A stretch of 64,000 nt of DNA from Cysteiniphilum marinum (GCF_014857925.1 NZ_JACYVZ010000005.1:62001-126000); one strand, 5' to 3'; counted from the stretch's first letter, positions 26,111 through 37,552 are shown. Numbers and translations are program-made. The notes: generated by a model from the sequence alone, not told the origin.

Positions 26111-27433
26111 ATGCGCAACATGATACGAATATATTGGCTGCTTTTTTTAACATTGATAGTGACCTGCTCAGCGCAGGCGCGTTTGACCATTAATATTACT
26201 CAGGGAGTGTCTTCGCAAATTCCTGTGGCAGTGATGCCATTTAATGGGCAAACGATTAAAAATAGTCAGCTGCCAGATGGCATTGCAGCGGTTATTGCTG
26301 ATGATCTTCGCAATTCTGGGCGTATTGAATCACAAACATCGGGCTTCCCACAACAGATTGATAATGTACAGCAGATCAACTGGTCAAAATGGTCGGCAGA
26401 TTATGTATTTATAGGGCAGATTGATAAAAACAATGGGCATTATAATATCACCTATGAGTTAGCCAGTAAGCTCAGTGGTAAGGTATTAAGTGCGCGTAAG
26501 TTTACTAACCTTCAAGAAAGTCAATTGCGACTATTAGCCCATACCATTAGTAATTATATTTATGAGGCGATTACCGGCAGCAAAGGTTATTTTACCTCAA
26601 AATTAGCTTATGTTGACGTTGAGAATCCTTATAATGCAAAAAGGGCCGTTTATCAGCTTGTGGTGTCTGACTATGATGGCTTTAATCCGCATGTGTTGTT
26701 ACGTCAAACCAAAGAACCAATTATGTCACCGACATGGTCGAAAGATGGTAAATATCTTGCCTATGTGAGCTATCACAAGGGTGGCATGGCAATTTATACG
26801 ATTGGTGTGTATAGCGGTGAGCGTAAGAAAGTTGCGAATTATCAAGGGATCAATAGCTCGCCCGCATTTTCACCGAATGGCACAACTTTGGCAATGGCGC
26901 TATCTCAAGGTTACTCTGAGAATACCAATATTTACTTAATGAATTTAAATAATGATAAGTTGTATAAGAAATTGACTTTAAACGGTATTAATACCGCGCC
27001 AGCTTTCTCGCCAACAGGCAAAGAGATTGCTTTTGTCTCAAATCGTGGTGGTAATCCACAGATTTATACAACAGCTATTAATAGCAAATATCCATCCTCA
27101 GAGCGCTTAACGTATGGTGCAAAACAGGCGTTTGATCCGCAATATACGCCAAATGGTCAAAGTATTGTGTTTATGTATCAAAAAGACAGTGGTTCAGGTA
27201 CGCAGATTGCCAAGGTCGATTTAAGAGATAAGAAACTTACGGTGTTAACGCATGGCTCAATGGATTCATCACCGAGTGTATCACCAGATGGCAATATGGT
27301 TATATATGCACAAGGTCAACCTTCAGGAGGTGCGAATCTGGCGATGGTGTCGATTGACGGCAAGGTTCAAATTAGCTTACCATCTAACACACAAGGCGCC
27401 ATTCAATCACCGGCATGGTCACCGGCTGTTTAA
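26111..27433 (+). CDS. tolB: Tol-Pal system periplasmic beta-propeller TolB
   Basis: The 440-residue protein has a signal peptide ending near SAQA, an N-terminal domain (IPVAVMPFNGQ) and a six-bladed propeller with repeated SPTWSKDGKYLAYVS, SPAFSPNGTTLAMA, APAFSPTGKEIAFVSNRGGNPQIY and SPSVSPDGNMVIYA strands. It binds Pal and TolA. It lies 6 bp after tolA. Confidence 0.96.
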   Translation: MRNMIRIYWLLFLTLIVTCSAQARLTINITQGVSSQIPVAVMPFNGQTIKNSQLPDGIAAVIADDLRNSGRIESQTSGFPQQIDNVQQINWSKWSADYVFIGQIDKNNGHYNITYELASKLSGKVLSARKFTNLQESQLRLLAHTISNYIYEAITGSKGYFTSKLAYVDVENPYNAKRAVYQLVVSDYDGFNPHVLLRQTKEPIMSPTWSKDGKYLAYVSYHKGGMAIYTIGVYSGERKKVANYQGINSSPAFSPNGTTLAMALSQGYSENTNIYLMNLNNDKLYKKLTLNGINTAPAFSPTGKEIAFVSNRGGNPQIYTTAINSKYPSSERLTYGAKQAFDPQYTPNGQSIVFMYQKDSGSGTQIAKVDLRDKKLTVLTHGSMDSSPSVSPDGNMVIYAQGQPSGGANLAMVSIDGKVQISLPSNTQGAIQSPAWSPAV

Positions 27434-27493
27434 TGGTGTGATTTATAAAAGACAAATCGAATAAAGAAATAATGAAAAGCTTAAGGAAATACA

Positions 27494-28150
27494 ATGAAAT
27501 TAAGAATTAAAAAGTCGACTTCACTGGCAGCAGCAGGCGTTTTGTCAGTATTATTGATCGCAGGATGTGCTTCACAACGCCAAGCACCGATTGAAGGTAT
27601 TGGTCCTGAGGGCAGTGCGGGCATGTCAGCGCATGGCAGTGGTGTAGAGATGAATGCTTTAGGACAAGCAGGTAGTTTAGATAGTCAGAGTATTGCAGAT
27701 TTACAAAGCCAAATTGCCAATATTGGACAATATACGCCAACACAACAACAAGCAATGATTGCTGCGTTAAATAGTATGAGCTCATGCAAGATAGTTTACT
27801 TTGCCTTTGATAGCACGGCATTAACTAATGATGCCAAAACATGTCTAAATCAAGTGGCGAGTTATTTGTTGGAATATAACCAGCCACTGCGCTTGGCAGG
27901 GCATACTGACCCAAGAGGAAGCGAGAAATATAACCTAAATCTTGGTCAACGTCGTGCGGATAGCGTGCGTCAATATTTGTTGCAACAAGGGGTTAATGGC
28001 AATCAGTTATGTACGGTAAGCTATGGCAAATCGCAACCTGTGGCAGCGCCTTCACAGTTCTATGGTGAGATGACAAAAGCCAAAGCACAGCAGCATGCCT
28101 ATTATTTGGATCGACGTGCTGAGCTTGACTTTGGACAAACTTGTGGTTAA
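27494..28150 (+). CDS. pal: Peptidoglycan-associated lipoprotein Pal
   Basis: The 218-residue lipoprotein has the lipobox LIAGC, with Cys near residue 25. Its OmpA-like peptidoglycan-binding domain reads VYFAFDSTAL...RLAGHTDPRGSEKYNLNLGQRRADSVRQYLLQQGV, with the Asp and Arg that bind diaminopimelate. An extra Gln/Ser-rich linker of about 80 residues precedes the domain. It anchors the outer membrane to the wall. Confidence 0.95.
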   Translation: MKLRIKKSTSLAAAGVLSVLLIAGCASQRQAPIEGIGPEGSAGMSAHGSGVEMNALGQAGSLDSQSIADLQSQIANIGQYTPTQQQAMIAALNSMSSCKIVYFAFDSTALTNDAKTCLNQVASYLLEYNQPLRLAGHTDPRGSEKYNLNLGQRRADSVRQYLLQQGVNGNQLCTVSYGKSQPVAAPSQFYGEMTKAKAQQHAYYLDRRAELDFGQTCG

Positions 28151-28875
28151 TGCATATGTTTCTTAGATTTAAGAAAACCAAAACTCTTGGTATGAGCATA
28201 TTGGCAATTACTCTCCTGCCTAGTGTCAACTTTGCAAGTGTTGAATCAGATATCCAAGCATTGCAATTGCAAACAACTAAGTTGAATAATCAGGTGCAAT
28301 ATTTGATAAATCAACAAGCTAATGCAAAGAATCAAAACTTTAGTCAGACATTAGATGATTTGCGCGGCAAGATTGAGGTGAATAGTTATAAAATAAGCCA
28401 ACTAAATGATGTGGTATCAACGAAGCTTGCAGCGTTTGAAAAAGAGCTTGAAAGCTTAAAGGCTGAAGTGAATAAACCATCGCCCAAAGAGCTTAAGTTG
28501 CAACAAGATAATGCAGCCTTTGATAAGGCAAACAAGGCGCTATTAGCCAAGAACTATAAAGATGCAGAAGGTTTGTTTAAAAAGTATCTCAAAGCATATT
28601 ATAATGGGGAGCACTACTCAGAGTCGTTGTATCTACTTGGTCAAATATATCTTATTAATGGTGATATTAATGATGCTTATACACAGTTCAAAACAATTGT
28701 GACTCGTTATCCAAAAAGCATTAAAATTGCTGATGCGACTTATGCCTTGGCATTATTGGAATTAAGCAAAGGTAACATGAAGACTGCCAAAACCTATTTA
28801 CAACGCGTTGTTGACAAATATCCACATGCGGATGTGGCAGACAAAGCAAAAGCACAGCTTGGTAAATTAAAGTAA
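28141..28875 (+). CDS. cpoB: Cell division coordinator CpoB (YbgF)
   Basis: The 244-residue periplasmic protein has a signal region, a trimerising coiled coil (about residues 35-105) and C-terminal TPR repeats (AFDKANKALLAKNYKDAEGLFKKYL, SLYLLGQIYLINGDINDAYTQFKTIVTRYP). It couples Tol function with PBP1b activity in E. coli. It overlaps pal by 10 bp and ends the tol-pal operon. Confidence 0.9.
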   Translation: MWLMHMFLRFKKTKTLGMSILAITLLPSVNFASVESDIQALQLQTTKLNNQVQYLINQQANAKNQNFSQTLDDLRGKIEVNSYKISQLNDVVSTKLAAFEKELESLKAEVNKPSPKELKLQQDNAAFDKANKALLAKNYKDAEGLFKKYLKAYYNGEHYSESLYLLGQIYLINGDINDAYTQFKTIVTRYPKSIKIADATYALALLELSKGNMKTAKTYLQRVVDKYPHADVADKAKAQLGKLK

Positions 28876-28901
28876 GCATATACATTATATAGTCATTCGT
28901 A

Positions 28902-30032
28902 TTAAAATACTGTATTTAAGACCTGAAGTACAGTCCATACCATAACCCCGGTTAATACATAAAAGACGCTAAAGGCAAATAGTTGGCTGCGTTTGAACTC
29001 ATTGAGTAATTTATCGATACAAATGCCAATAATAAAAGCATAAGCAAGAAAGGCTATGGTTTGGTCAGTAATAAACAGAGAGCTAAAGAATAAATTAATG
29101 CTCGTATCACTGCTTAAATGCAGCATCGTTAACAGTATAATGGAACTCACACAAAAGATCACAATAAGCAAAATAGCAAGCTGAGTTTTAAGCTTCTTGA
29201 CGCTAGCGATATAGCAAATAATCGTTGCCAGTAAGAGGTTGATGGGAGCAGTTTGTAGAAATAGATCAGGTGTTAAGTGGTCACTGTAGTTTGCAAGTGC
29301 TTGGAACTTCATTTTATCTAGGTAAATAAATACTACGGTGATAACAATGGCAATTGCTGCTGTTTTGAAAAAGACGCGAGAATGGCGCATAAGATAAAAG
29401 ATATTAATAAATAAATGATCCGTATAACTGTGATATGTCGTCTTATATCGAATATTTAAGTTGCAAAACAGTAAGCTAACAGCGCTAAGAGTAATTAACA
29501 TGGCGCAAAACAATAGAAAATAAGGACTATCAATGGCGTGGTTATAGCTGTAGGTGGCATTGAAGAAGAGAGTGAGGATTACCGTTTTAATCGCATAAGT
29601 GATTGAGATGATAAAAAAACGATATTGCGTAGGGGCTGCTGCCCATAAATTTAAAATAATAACAACAAAGATAATATTGGCCAATGACATGGATACAGCA
29701 GAAAACAAAAGACTCATAAAATTCAAGTGATGATAAAGTATCAGTATCGAAATAAATTGTAATACAAGGCAAATAACTAATAGGCGTTTGTGATCAAATC
29801 TTCTTGAAAAGATATTGAGAAAGGGCAGCAAAAAAAAGCCGATTGAAAATAAGCTTACGAGCAAAAAATGATAGGTAGATGTGTACAGTCGACTGTTGTA
29901 ATACACATCATTTAAGGCAACTTTTTGAATGATAAAAGCAGAGTATAAGGTAAAAGCAACACCTGAAGAGATAAAACAACAAAGCAGCAACAATACATTA
30001 ATCTGCCAAACTCTAGATGATAATCTGAACAT
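28902..30032 (-). CDS. MFS-like multi-spanning membrane protein
   Basis: The 376-residue protein has about 12 predicted helices. FLLPFLNIFSRRFDHKRLLVICLVLQF resembles the MFS loop 2-3 motif. No substrate can be read. ATG 30032 is preferred because GGAGG lies 5 bp upstream; it overlaps the kinase stop region by 20 bp. The order response regulator, kinase, transporter suggests that it is co-expressed with, and perhaps sensed by, the two-component pair. Confidence 0.7.
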   Translation of the reverse strand: MFRLSSRVWQINVLLLLCCFISSGVAFTLYSAFIIQKVALNDVYYNSRLYTSTYHFLLVSLFSIGFFLLPFLNIFSRRFDHKRLLVICLVLQFISILILYHHLNFMSLLFSAVSMSLANIIFVVIILNLWAAAPTQYRFFIISITYAIKTVILTLFFNATYSYNHAIDSPYFLLFCAMLITLSAVSLLFCNLNIRYKTTYHSYTDHLFINIFYLMRHSRVFFKTAAIAIVITVVFIYLDKMKFQALANYSDHLTPDLFLQTAPINLLLATIICYIASVKKLKTQLAILLIVIFCVSSIILLTMLHLSSDTSINLFFSSLFITDQTIAFLAYAFIIGICIDKLLNEFKRSQLFAFSVFYVLTGVMVWTVLQVLNTVF

Positions 30033-31266
30033 TAAGTCCTCCATCTTTAGCATTGCTAACCTCTAATTTTCCTTGATGAATATCAATAATTTCTTTGGTA
30101 ATGGACAGTCCCAAACCATTTCCTTTTTTTGTAGAAGATCCGGTGTAAAAAGGGGTAAATATATTATTTATTTCGTTTTCTGGAATACCAGGACCATTAT
30201 CAAGAATATTAATGGCTAATTTTGGTTTGGCAGATTCTTGTAAATGAGTTTGTAAGCGGATGATTACCTCGGAGCCATGCTTTAGTCCATTGTTTATAAT
30301 GTTATTAATCGCGCGCTTAAATGCAGGTCGCTTAAGATCAAGTTCTAAATCATCATCCATTTGATTGATAAGACGTACGCTTTTATTGTTCTCGATGTAC
30401 TCGGCAATCAAATCATCAAAAAAATCACAAATATTAGTTTGTTCAAATTGAATGCCACTTAGCCAGTTTTCTTTAGAGAAAAGCACAAGATCATCAAGCA
30501 TATGATTGATTTCATGAATATCACGCTGATCCTTAAGAGAAAGCTCACTTTGATCTTGTAAGCGGCGTCCTTGAATACGTGCCAATGGCGTTCTAATATC
30601 ATGGCAGGTCATTGCAAGTAGCTTATTTTGATAAGTTAATACGTGGTTAATGCGGTCTTGCATAAAGTTAAAAGTGTCAGCCGTTTCTTTGGCGAAAATG
30701 CCGTGTTTCATCTGGATAGGGGTGGCTTCAAGCCGTAGTCCCATGTCTTGCGCAAAACGCTGAAACTCAAAAAAAGGAATGCTCCATTTGATCTGAATAA
30801 GGAACAACAAGATAAATAAAAACAATACAGCAACAACGACGCCAAAGACGATACTTACAGGCGTGTTAAGTTGGAATTTTGAATAATAAACCACATTAAG
30901 CCAAGTACCGTTGCTATTTAAGAAACTTTCACATTTATGAATTGGCTTTTCAACTTTGGTTAAAAGTTGACTGATTCCTAGCGAGGTACATGAAGGAAAA
31001 GTAGAATAAAAAGCAAAGCGATCATGGATATAGTTATCTTCATTACCATCAATATTGGCAAGGTCGAATAAATTTAAGGTTGATATGTCGTTTTGTTTTG
31101 CTGGGTCATAGTTTTTAATCTCGGCTGAACGCTGAAAGTTGATCCCAGAATAAACATAATAACTTGAAGTGATAAATTGTAATAAAATCAAAAAAAATGC
31201 ACAGCTTATGCCGATATGAAAAGCCTTCTTTTGACTACGGATGACTTTACGAAGGTTAATATTCAT
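30013..31266 (-). CDS. Sensor histidine kinase
   Basis: The 417-residue protein has a membrane helix at about 18-40, a periplasmic sensor loop of about 95 residues with two Cys (93 and 112) that could form a disulfide, and a second helix at about 136-160. The H-box is CHDIRTPLARIQGRRL (His222), followed by N-box NNGLKHG and G-boxes DNGPGIPENE and KGNGLGLSI. It begins 4 bp after the response regulator stop. The signal is unknown. It resembles EnvZ-type kinases in layout. Confidence 0.92.
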   Translation of the reverse strand: MNINLRKVIRSQKKAFHIGISCAFFLILLQFITSSYYVYSGINFQRSAEIKNYDPAKQNDISTLNLFDLANIDGNEDNYIHDRFAFYSTFPSCTSLGISQLLTKVEKPIHKCESFLNSNGTWLNVVYYSKFQLNTPVSIVFGVVVAVLFLFILLFLIQIKWSIPFFEFQRFAQDMGLRLEATPIQMKHGIFAKETADTFNFMQDRINHVLTYQNKLLAMTCHDIRTPLARIQGRRLQDQSELSLKDQRDIHEINHMLDDLVLFSKENWLSGIQFEQTNICDFFDDLIAEYIENNKSVRLINQMDDDLELDLKRPAFKRAINNIINNGLKHGSEVIIRLQTHLQESAKPKLAINILDNGPGIPENEINNIFTPFYTGSSTKKGNGLGLSITKEIIDIHQGKLEVSNAKDGGLNVQIII

Positions 31267-31270
31267 ATCT

Positions 31271-31963
31271 TTAGTCTTTTAAATCAAATAAGTAGCCAGA
31301 GCCTTTAATCGTCTGTATATAGCTTGTACCATCTTGAGGGTTATTATCAAGCATTTTGCGTAGGCGACTAATGCGAATATCAATCGTGCGATCGAACTCT
31401 TCAAAGGGACGTTTTAAGAGTGCTTCAAAGGTTTGCTCACGCGAAACAGCTTCACCCTTATGCTGATATAAATACTCAAAGAGCTCATAAACAGCCGGTG
31501 TAAACTTGATCTCTTCACCATTAGGGTAGGTCAATGTGGGCTTATTGGGGGAAATCACCCAATCATTTGTTTCAATCGCACCATGTGTACTATTACTCGT
31601 ATTGCCACGACGGCGCAAGACTGTTTTGACACGCACAAGCACCTCACGTGGATTAAAGGGTTTGCTAATATAATCATCCGCGCCAACTTCAAGTCCTAAA
31701 ATGCGATCAAATGCTTCTCCAGCTGCCGATAAGAAGATCACAGGTATGCCAGATTTTTTTCTTAGCTCACGGCAGACCTCAAGACCATCGATTTTAGGCA
31801 TCATCACATCAAGTATCACCAAGGAGAAATCACGTTTTTGAAAATCATCTAAAAAGGTTAGGCCATCTTCAAACACTGCAGTATCAAAGTGGTGCTGCTG
31901 AAGGTAGCTGGCAAGACCTTCGCGAATGTCGCGTTCATCATCAATAATTGCAATAGTATCCAT
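31271..31963 (-). CDS. OmpR-family response regulator
   Basis: The 230-residue protein has a receiver domain with acidic pocket DDE (8-10), phospho-acceptor Asp52 (LVILDVMMPKIDG) and Lys101 (YISKPF). The C-terminal winged helix reads LTPAVYELFEYLYQHKGEAVSREQ...RPFEEFDRTIDIRISRLRKML. ATG 31963 fits the family N-terminus (MDTIAIIDDE); an ATG 21 bp upstream is possible. It forms an operon with the kinase. Confidence 0.93.
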   Translation of the reverse strand: MDTIAIIDDERDIREGLASYLQQHHFDTAVFEDGLTFLDDFQKRDFSLVILDVMMPKIDGLEVCRELRKKSGIPVIFLSAAGEAFDRILGLEVGADDYISKPFNPREVLVRVKTVLRRRGNTSNSTHGAIETNDWVISPNKPTLTYPNGEEIKFTPAVYELFEYLYQHKGEAVSREQTFEALLKRPFEEFDRTIDIRISRLRKMLDNNPQDGTSYIQTIKGSGYLFDLKD

Positions 31964-32120
31964 AAACAAACATATATCGTACATGATTATGATCTTTAGT
32001 GTAGATGGTTTTTTATGGTTGTAAAACAAATCAAGGTGATTTACTTACAAATGCTTGGAAAATCAAGTGAAAATGACTACACTCTCTTAAGTGAAATATC
32101 GATTTACAGGAGTATTAAAA

Positions 32121-33071
32121 ATGGCACTTCACTCATTGATTCCTATCGTGATTATTGTTTTAGCGATTGTATTTGTTTTTGCCTCAGTTAAAGTAGTACC
32201 GCAGGCATCGGAGTTTGTAGTGGAGCGCTTTGGACGCTACTATAAAACCTTGCATCCGGGATTAAATATCATTTTCCCATTGATCGATCGCGTGCGTAGT
32301 CGCGTGAGCTTAAAAGAGACAGTGCTCAATGTCAGACAGCAGGAGGTGATCAGTCGTGATAATGCCAGTGTCCAAGTTGATGGTGTTGCGTTCTTTCAGG
32401 TGCTTGATGCTAAAAAGGTCACCTATGTGATCAATGACTTACCTTTAGCATTGGAGAACCTAATCATGACAAACATCCGTACGGTTTTAGGTGGGATTGA
32501 TTTGGATGAGATGTTATCGAATCGTGACTTTATGAATGCCAAGCTATTGTCAGTCCTAGATGAGGCAACGGATCCATGGGGTGTTAAAATCGTCCGTGTT
32601 GAGATTAAGGATATTACACCACCACGTGACTTGTTAGATGCAATGGCGCAGCAGATGAAAGCAGAGCGTGAAAAGCGCGCTGAAATCTTACGAGCTGAAG
32701 GGGTGCGCCAAGCTGCCATATTAAAGGCTGAAGGTGAGAAACAATCCGAGATTCTTGCCGCGGAAGCACAAAAAATGAAACAAGCGTTAGAAGCTGAAGG
32801 TTATAAAGAAGCGCAATTTCGTGAAGCTGAAGCACGTGAGCGGACAGCGCAAGCTGAAGCAGTTGCCACTGAGACGGTTTCTAATGCGATTGCTAAGGGG
32901 GATATTCAAGCAGTTCAATATTTTGTTGCATTAAAGTATATTGAAGCCGTTGGTGCCATTGCGTCATCGGATAATAGTAAAACGATTATGATGCCATTAG
33001 AGGCATCCAATATCATCGGTTCTGTTGGTGGGATCAGTGAGTTGTTAAAGTCAATGCAGGTTAAAGCATAA
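32121..33071 (+). CDS. SPFH/stomatin-like membrane protein (QmcA type)
   Basis: The 316-residue protein has an N-terminal membrane anchor (IPIVIIVLAIVFVFASV), then the band-7 domain (VPQASEFVVERFGRYYKTLHPGLNIIFPLIDRVRSRVSLKE, and MTNIRTVLGGIDLDEMLSNRD). A coiled Ala/Glu/Arg-rich tail follows (MKAEREKRAEILRAEG). Such proteins form oligomeric membrane microdomains and support proteases. ATG 32121 is chosen because CAGGAG precedes it. It is paired with an NfeD gene. Confidence 0.92.
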   Translation: MALHSLIPIVIIVLAIVFVFASVKVVPQASEFVVERFGRYYKTLHPGLNIIFPLIDRVRSRVSLKETVLNVRQQEVISRDNASVQVDGVAFFQVLDAKKVTYVINDLPLALENLIMTNIRTVLGGIDLDEMLSNRDFMNAKLLSVLDEATDPWGVKIVRVEIKDITPPRDLLDAMAQQMKAEREKRAEILRAEGVRQAAILKAEGEKQSEILAAEAQKMKQALEAEGYKEAQFREAEARERTAQAEAVATETVSNAIAKGDIQAVQYFVALKYIEAVGAIASSDNSKTIMMPLEASNIIGSVGGISELLKSMQVKA

Positions 33072-33091
33072 CAAATTAAGGTGGAGAGAAC

Positions 33092-33532
33092 ATGTTATAT
33101 TGGCATTGGTGGATTTTAATGGGGGTTCTGCTGATTATTGAGATTTTTACTTTAACGATGTTTTTCTTGTTTTTTGCGATATCAGCCCTTTTGCTGGGGG
33201 TGATTATGTGGTTTTATCCTGAACTGCCAATCAATTGGCAATTGTTATTTGCTGGTATTTTTGCATTAAGTTCGATGTTGTTGGGTTATTATGCTTTAAA
33301 GAAGCGCAAGCAAAAAAGCAATATCGAGCTTGATGTTAATGATCGTTTAGGGCGTTATATCGGCAGGATTGTTGTGATCACGCAAAGAAGTTACTCAGGT
33401 GTCGCCAAGGCAAAAATTGGTGATACTGAATGGCGTGTCTTGGTCGAGGATGCCAAGGTCGGTGATGAAGTTGAAATTTTAGAGGTTAAATCAACCAGTT
33501 TTATTGCTAGAAAGATCTCAGTAGAGCAATAA
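33092..33532 (+). CDS. NfeD-family membrane protein
   Basis: The 146-residue protein has two or three N-terminal helices (WWILMGVLLIIEIFTLTMFFLFFAISALLLGVI) and a C-terminal OB-fold (GRIVVITQRSYSGVAKAKIGDTEWRVLVED...VGDEVEILEVKSTSFIARK). NfeD partners of stomatin-like proteins are usually encoded next door, as here (20 bp after the SPFH gene). Confidence 0.9.
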   Translation: MLYWHWWILMGVLLIIEIFTLTMFFLFFAISALLLGVIMWFYPELPINWQLLFAGIFALSSMLLGYYALKKRKQKSNIELDVNDRLGRYIGRIVVITQRSYSGVAKAKIGDTEWRVLVEDAKVGDEVEILEVKSTSFIARKISVEQ

Positions 33533-33624
33533 CATCATGGTTTATTCAGACGGTGTTTTCCAGTACACTAGTCAGCGTTTTTTTTGATTAAAGATAAAAT
33601 AAATTAAGGTAAATAGGTAAGTAC

Positions 33625-35040
33625 GTGACTAAAAGAGTAAAAACGCGTTTTGCCCCGAGTCCTACGGGGTATTTGCATGTTGGTGGGGCAAGAACCGCAC
33701 TTTTTTCGTGGGTTTATGCGCGTAAAAATAACGGCGAATTTGTACTGCGTGTTGAGGATACTGATCTTGAACGCTCAACACCGGAAGCTGTACAGGCAAT
33801 TTTAGATGGTATGGATTGGTTAGGGTTACATGCCGATAGTGCGCCATACTATCAAACTGAGCATTTTGATCGTTACCAAGAGGTTATTGATGAGCTTTTA
33901 GCAGAAGGCAAAGCATATCGCTGCTATTGCTCGCGCGAGCGTTTGGATCAGTTAAGAGAAACACAAATGGCAAATAAACAAAAGCCTCGCTATGATGGGC
34001 ATTGTCGCCACCTTGATGTTAGTGAGCAAGATATTTCAAAGCCTCATGTCATTCGTTTTAAGAATCCTGAAGAAGGTGTGGTGAGCTGGGTTGATGCGGT
34101 GAAAGGCGAAATCACGATTGCCAATAGTGAACTAGATGATTTAATTATTAAGCGCTCAGATGGCGCACCGACATACAATTTTTGTGTGGTTGTCGATGAT
34201 AGCGATATGCAAATTACCCATGTGGTGCGAGGTGATGATCATGTTAATAATACACCACGTCAGATTAATTTATATCACGCCTTAAATGCTGAAGTGCCTG
34301 TATTTGCACATGTACCAATGATTTTAGGTGATGATGGCAAAAAGCTTTCTAAACGCCATGGTGCGGTGAGTGTGATGCAATACAAAGAAGAGGGTTATTT
34401 ACCACAAGCGCTGATTAATTATCTTATTCGTTTAGGGTGGTCGCATGGTGATCAGGAAGTCTTTAGCATGGATGAAATTTTGAAATATTTTGAGCTAGAT
34501 GATATTAATGCTTCGGCCTCAGCGTTTAATACAGAAAAATTAAACTGGCTTAATCAGCACTATATGCGTCATTTGCCAACACAAGAAGTTGCAACAGAAC
34601 TTACTTATCACTTTCAAACTCAAGGCTTAGATATTAATAATGGCCCTGCGTTTGATGTGCTTATTCCAGTGATGGCGGAAAAAGTAAAAACGTTAAAAGA
34701 GTTGGCTGAGCAATCTGCGTACTTTTATCGGGACTTTGATGAGTTTGATGAAAAGGCTGCTACTAAGCATTTGGTTAAAGCTGCTGCAAGTGTGCTTCAA
34801 TATGTTAAAGACAAAGCAAGTGAGCTAGATGATAACAGCTGGCAAGATGAGACGCTACTCCATCATTTATTAAAGGATGCTGCGAGCGAGTTAAGTCTGG
34901 GTATGGGGAAAGTTGGCATGCCAGTGCGTGTTGCGGTAACCGGCTCTGGGCATTCGCCTGATATTGGATTAACATTGAAATGGCTTGGTAAAGAGCGTGT
35001 TATTTCACGCTTACAAAAAGCGATCGATTTCATTGATTAA
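33625..35040 (+). CDS. gltX: Glutamyl-tRNA synthetase
   Basis: GltX charges tRNA-Glu. The 471-residue protein is of class I. The HIGH-type motif is [14 protein letters not shown] (residues 11-24), and KKLSKRHG is the KMSKS loop. A Cys/His group ([16 protein letters not shown]) near residues 98-128 is the zinc-binding insert of the bacterial type. The start is GTG 33625. A T-run at about 33574-33583 precedes the leader. Confidence 0.97.
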   Translation: MTKRVKTRFAPSPTGYLHVGGARTALFSWVYARKNNGEFVLRVEDTDLERSTPEAVQAILDGMDWLGLHADSAPYYQTEHFDRYQEVIDELLAEGKAYRCYCSRERLDQLRETQMANKQKPRYDGHCRHLDVSEQDISKPHVIRFKNPEEGVVSWVDAVKGEITIANSELDDLIIKRSDGAPTYNFCVVVDDSDMQITHVVRGDDHVNNTPRQINLYHALNAEVPVFAHVPMILGDDGKKLSKRHGAVSVMQYKEEGYLPQALINYLIRLGWSHGDQEVFSMDEILKYFELDDINASASAFNTEKLNWLNQHYMRHLPTQEVATELTYHFQTQGLDINNGPAFDVLIPVMAEKVKTLKELAEQSAYFYRDFDEFDEKAATKHLVKAAASVLQYVKDKASELDDNSWQDETLLHHLLKDAASELSLGMGKVGMPVRVAVTGSGHSPDIGLTLKWLGKERVISRLQKAIDFID

Positions 35041-35118
35041 TAAGATATAACACACTGGACATAACCAATAATGCTCGGCATACTTAACGCTCAAACAGGG
35101 TTGGTGGAGATGTACAGT

Positions 35119-35328
35119 ATGTTGGTAAAAAGACTGGATAAAATCACTATTTATGCGCTTTTTATTGGAATAGTTGCCATTGTTTGTGCAATGACCTTGG
35201 CTTATTACTTTCCGATGTTGAAGAAATCACAACTTGCGATTTTACTGGGTGAAGTCACGATAGTTATTCCTTGGATTGTGTTTATCATCTGCTTATTATT
35301 GTCACTTTTTCAGAACTCAAAGCATTAG
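35119..35328 (+). CDS. Small two-helix membrane protein
   Basis: The 69-residue protein has two hydrophobic helices (IYALFIGIVAIVCAMTLAYYF and VTIVIPWIVFIICLLLSLF). ATG 35119 is preferred: GGTGGAG lies 9 bp upstream, while earlier ATGs at 35071 and 35110 have no suitable site. It sits between gltX and the atp operon promoter. I do not recognise a family. Confidence 0.5.
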   Translation: MLVKRLDKITIYALFIGIVAIVCAMTLAYYFPMLKKSQLAILLGEVTIVIPWIVFIICLLLSLFQNSKH

Positions 35329-35382
35329 AAAAGAGTCGTGTGCTTGTGTTAATAGCCTTTACATAAAAACAACACTTTTCGC

Positions 35383-35411
35383 TTGCGCCGATAGCTTACG
35401 CTCTATATACT
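35383..35411 (+). promoter_or_regulatory. Predicted sigma-70 promoter of the atp operon
   Basis: TTGCGC (35383-35388) and TATACT (35406-35411) are separated by 17 bp, ending 33 bp before the atpI start. Spacing is ideal and no other promoter-like pair in this gap is better. Confidence 0.55.
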
Positions 35412-35444
35412 GCTTGGCGTAAAATTAAGGGATAAAATCTAACG

Positions 35445-35822
35445 ATGCTAGCAAACCGAAAACTATATAAAAGGCACTTTTTTGCTTTCCAAATGATCCT
35501 TGTGATCCTAGGGAGCTTGCTATGTCTTTTATGGGGTAAAAGCTATGCCGTTGGTTTCCTGCTAGGCTCGTGTTTGATGTTTGTAGCCAATGTTGTTTTT
35601 TTATTACGTCTTTTTTTGCGCAAAGCGCAATATCATCCTTTCAAAGAAGTGTGCATTTTATATGCCTGTGAGTTTGCAAAATTAGTCATGGTTGCTGTGG
35701 GCACTGTGTTAATTGCAATTTATGTACAACCGAAGTTTCTGCCGTATATTGCGGGGCTTTTGGTATTGCAACTGGCAATGTGGTTTATGCCGCTTTTTAT
35801 GAAGTTAACCCATTTAAAATAA
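35445..35822 (+). CDS. atpI: ATP synthase subunit I
   Basis: The 125-residue protein has four membrane helices, and its place as first gene of the atp operon matches AtpI. The family assists c-ring assembly and Mg2+ entry and is not essential. Sequence conservation is low, so position carries most of the weight. It lies 27 bp before atpB. Confidence 0.82.
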   Translation: MLANRKLYKRHFFAFQMILVILGSLLCLLWGKSYAVGFLLGSCLMFVANVVFLLRLFLRKAQYHPFKEVCILYACEFAKLVMVAVGTVLIAIYVQPKFLPYIAGLLVLQLAMWFMPLFMKLTHLK

Positions 35823-35837
35823 ACCCTAAACGAATAA

Positions 35838-36635
<798 letters not shown>

Positions 36636-36636
36636 T

Positions 36637-37032
<396 letters not shown>

Positions 37033-37070
37033 TTAACGATAAATCCTGAACATATCCACAAGGAGAAATC

Positions 37071-37541
37071 ATGGATATTAATATTACCCTAATCGGCCAG
37101 ATGATCACTTTTATCATCTTTGTCGGTTTTACCATGAAGTTCGTTTGGCCACCGTTGAAAAAGGCGATGGATGAGCGTCGTGCAAAGATCGCTGATGGCT
37201 TGGCTTCCGCTGATCGCGCGGAAAAAGAGCTAGAAGTTGCTAAAAGAAAAGCACAAGAGCTAATTCATGAAGCAAAAGCGCAAGCGACTAAAATTATTGA
37301 GCAAGCGAATATGCGTGCGATGCAAATCGATGAAGAAGCCAAAGAAGCAGCACGTGTTGATGCAGATCGTATTCGTAAAGCGGCTAATGATGAAGCTGAA
37401 GCACATATGATTGCAATGAAGCAAAAGCTACGCAAAGAAGTCGTAGGTATTGCAGTTGCTGGTGCTGAAAAGCTTATTGGTAAAAACATTGATATGACGA
37501 CCAATAATCATTTATTGGAAGAAATGGCAGCTGAACTTTAA
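37071..37541 (+). CDS. atpF: ATP synthase F0 subunit b
   Basis: The 156-residue protein has one N-terminal helix ([23 protein letters not shown]) and a long charged coiled coil, the peripheral stalk. Length and the [14 protein letters not shown] motif match E. coli AtpF. It lies 38 bp after atpE. Confidence 0.96.
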   Translation: MDINITLIGQMITFIIFVGFTMKFVWPPLKKAMDERRAKIADGLASADRAEKELEVAKRKAQELIHEAKAQATKIIEQANMRAMQIDEEAKEAARVDADRIRKAANDEAEAHMIAMKQKLRKEVVGIAVAGAEKLIGKNIDMTTNNHLLEEMAAEL

Positions 37542-37552
37542 GAGGTAAGATC

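Noticed and set aside
33574-33583. T-run before gltX as an intrinsic terminator
   Set aside because: I could not find a convincing stem directly upstream of the T-run.
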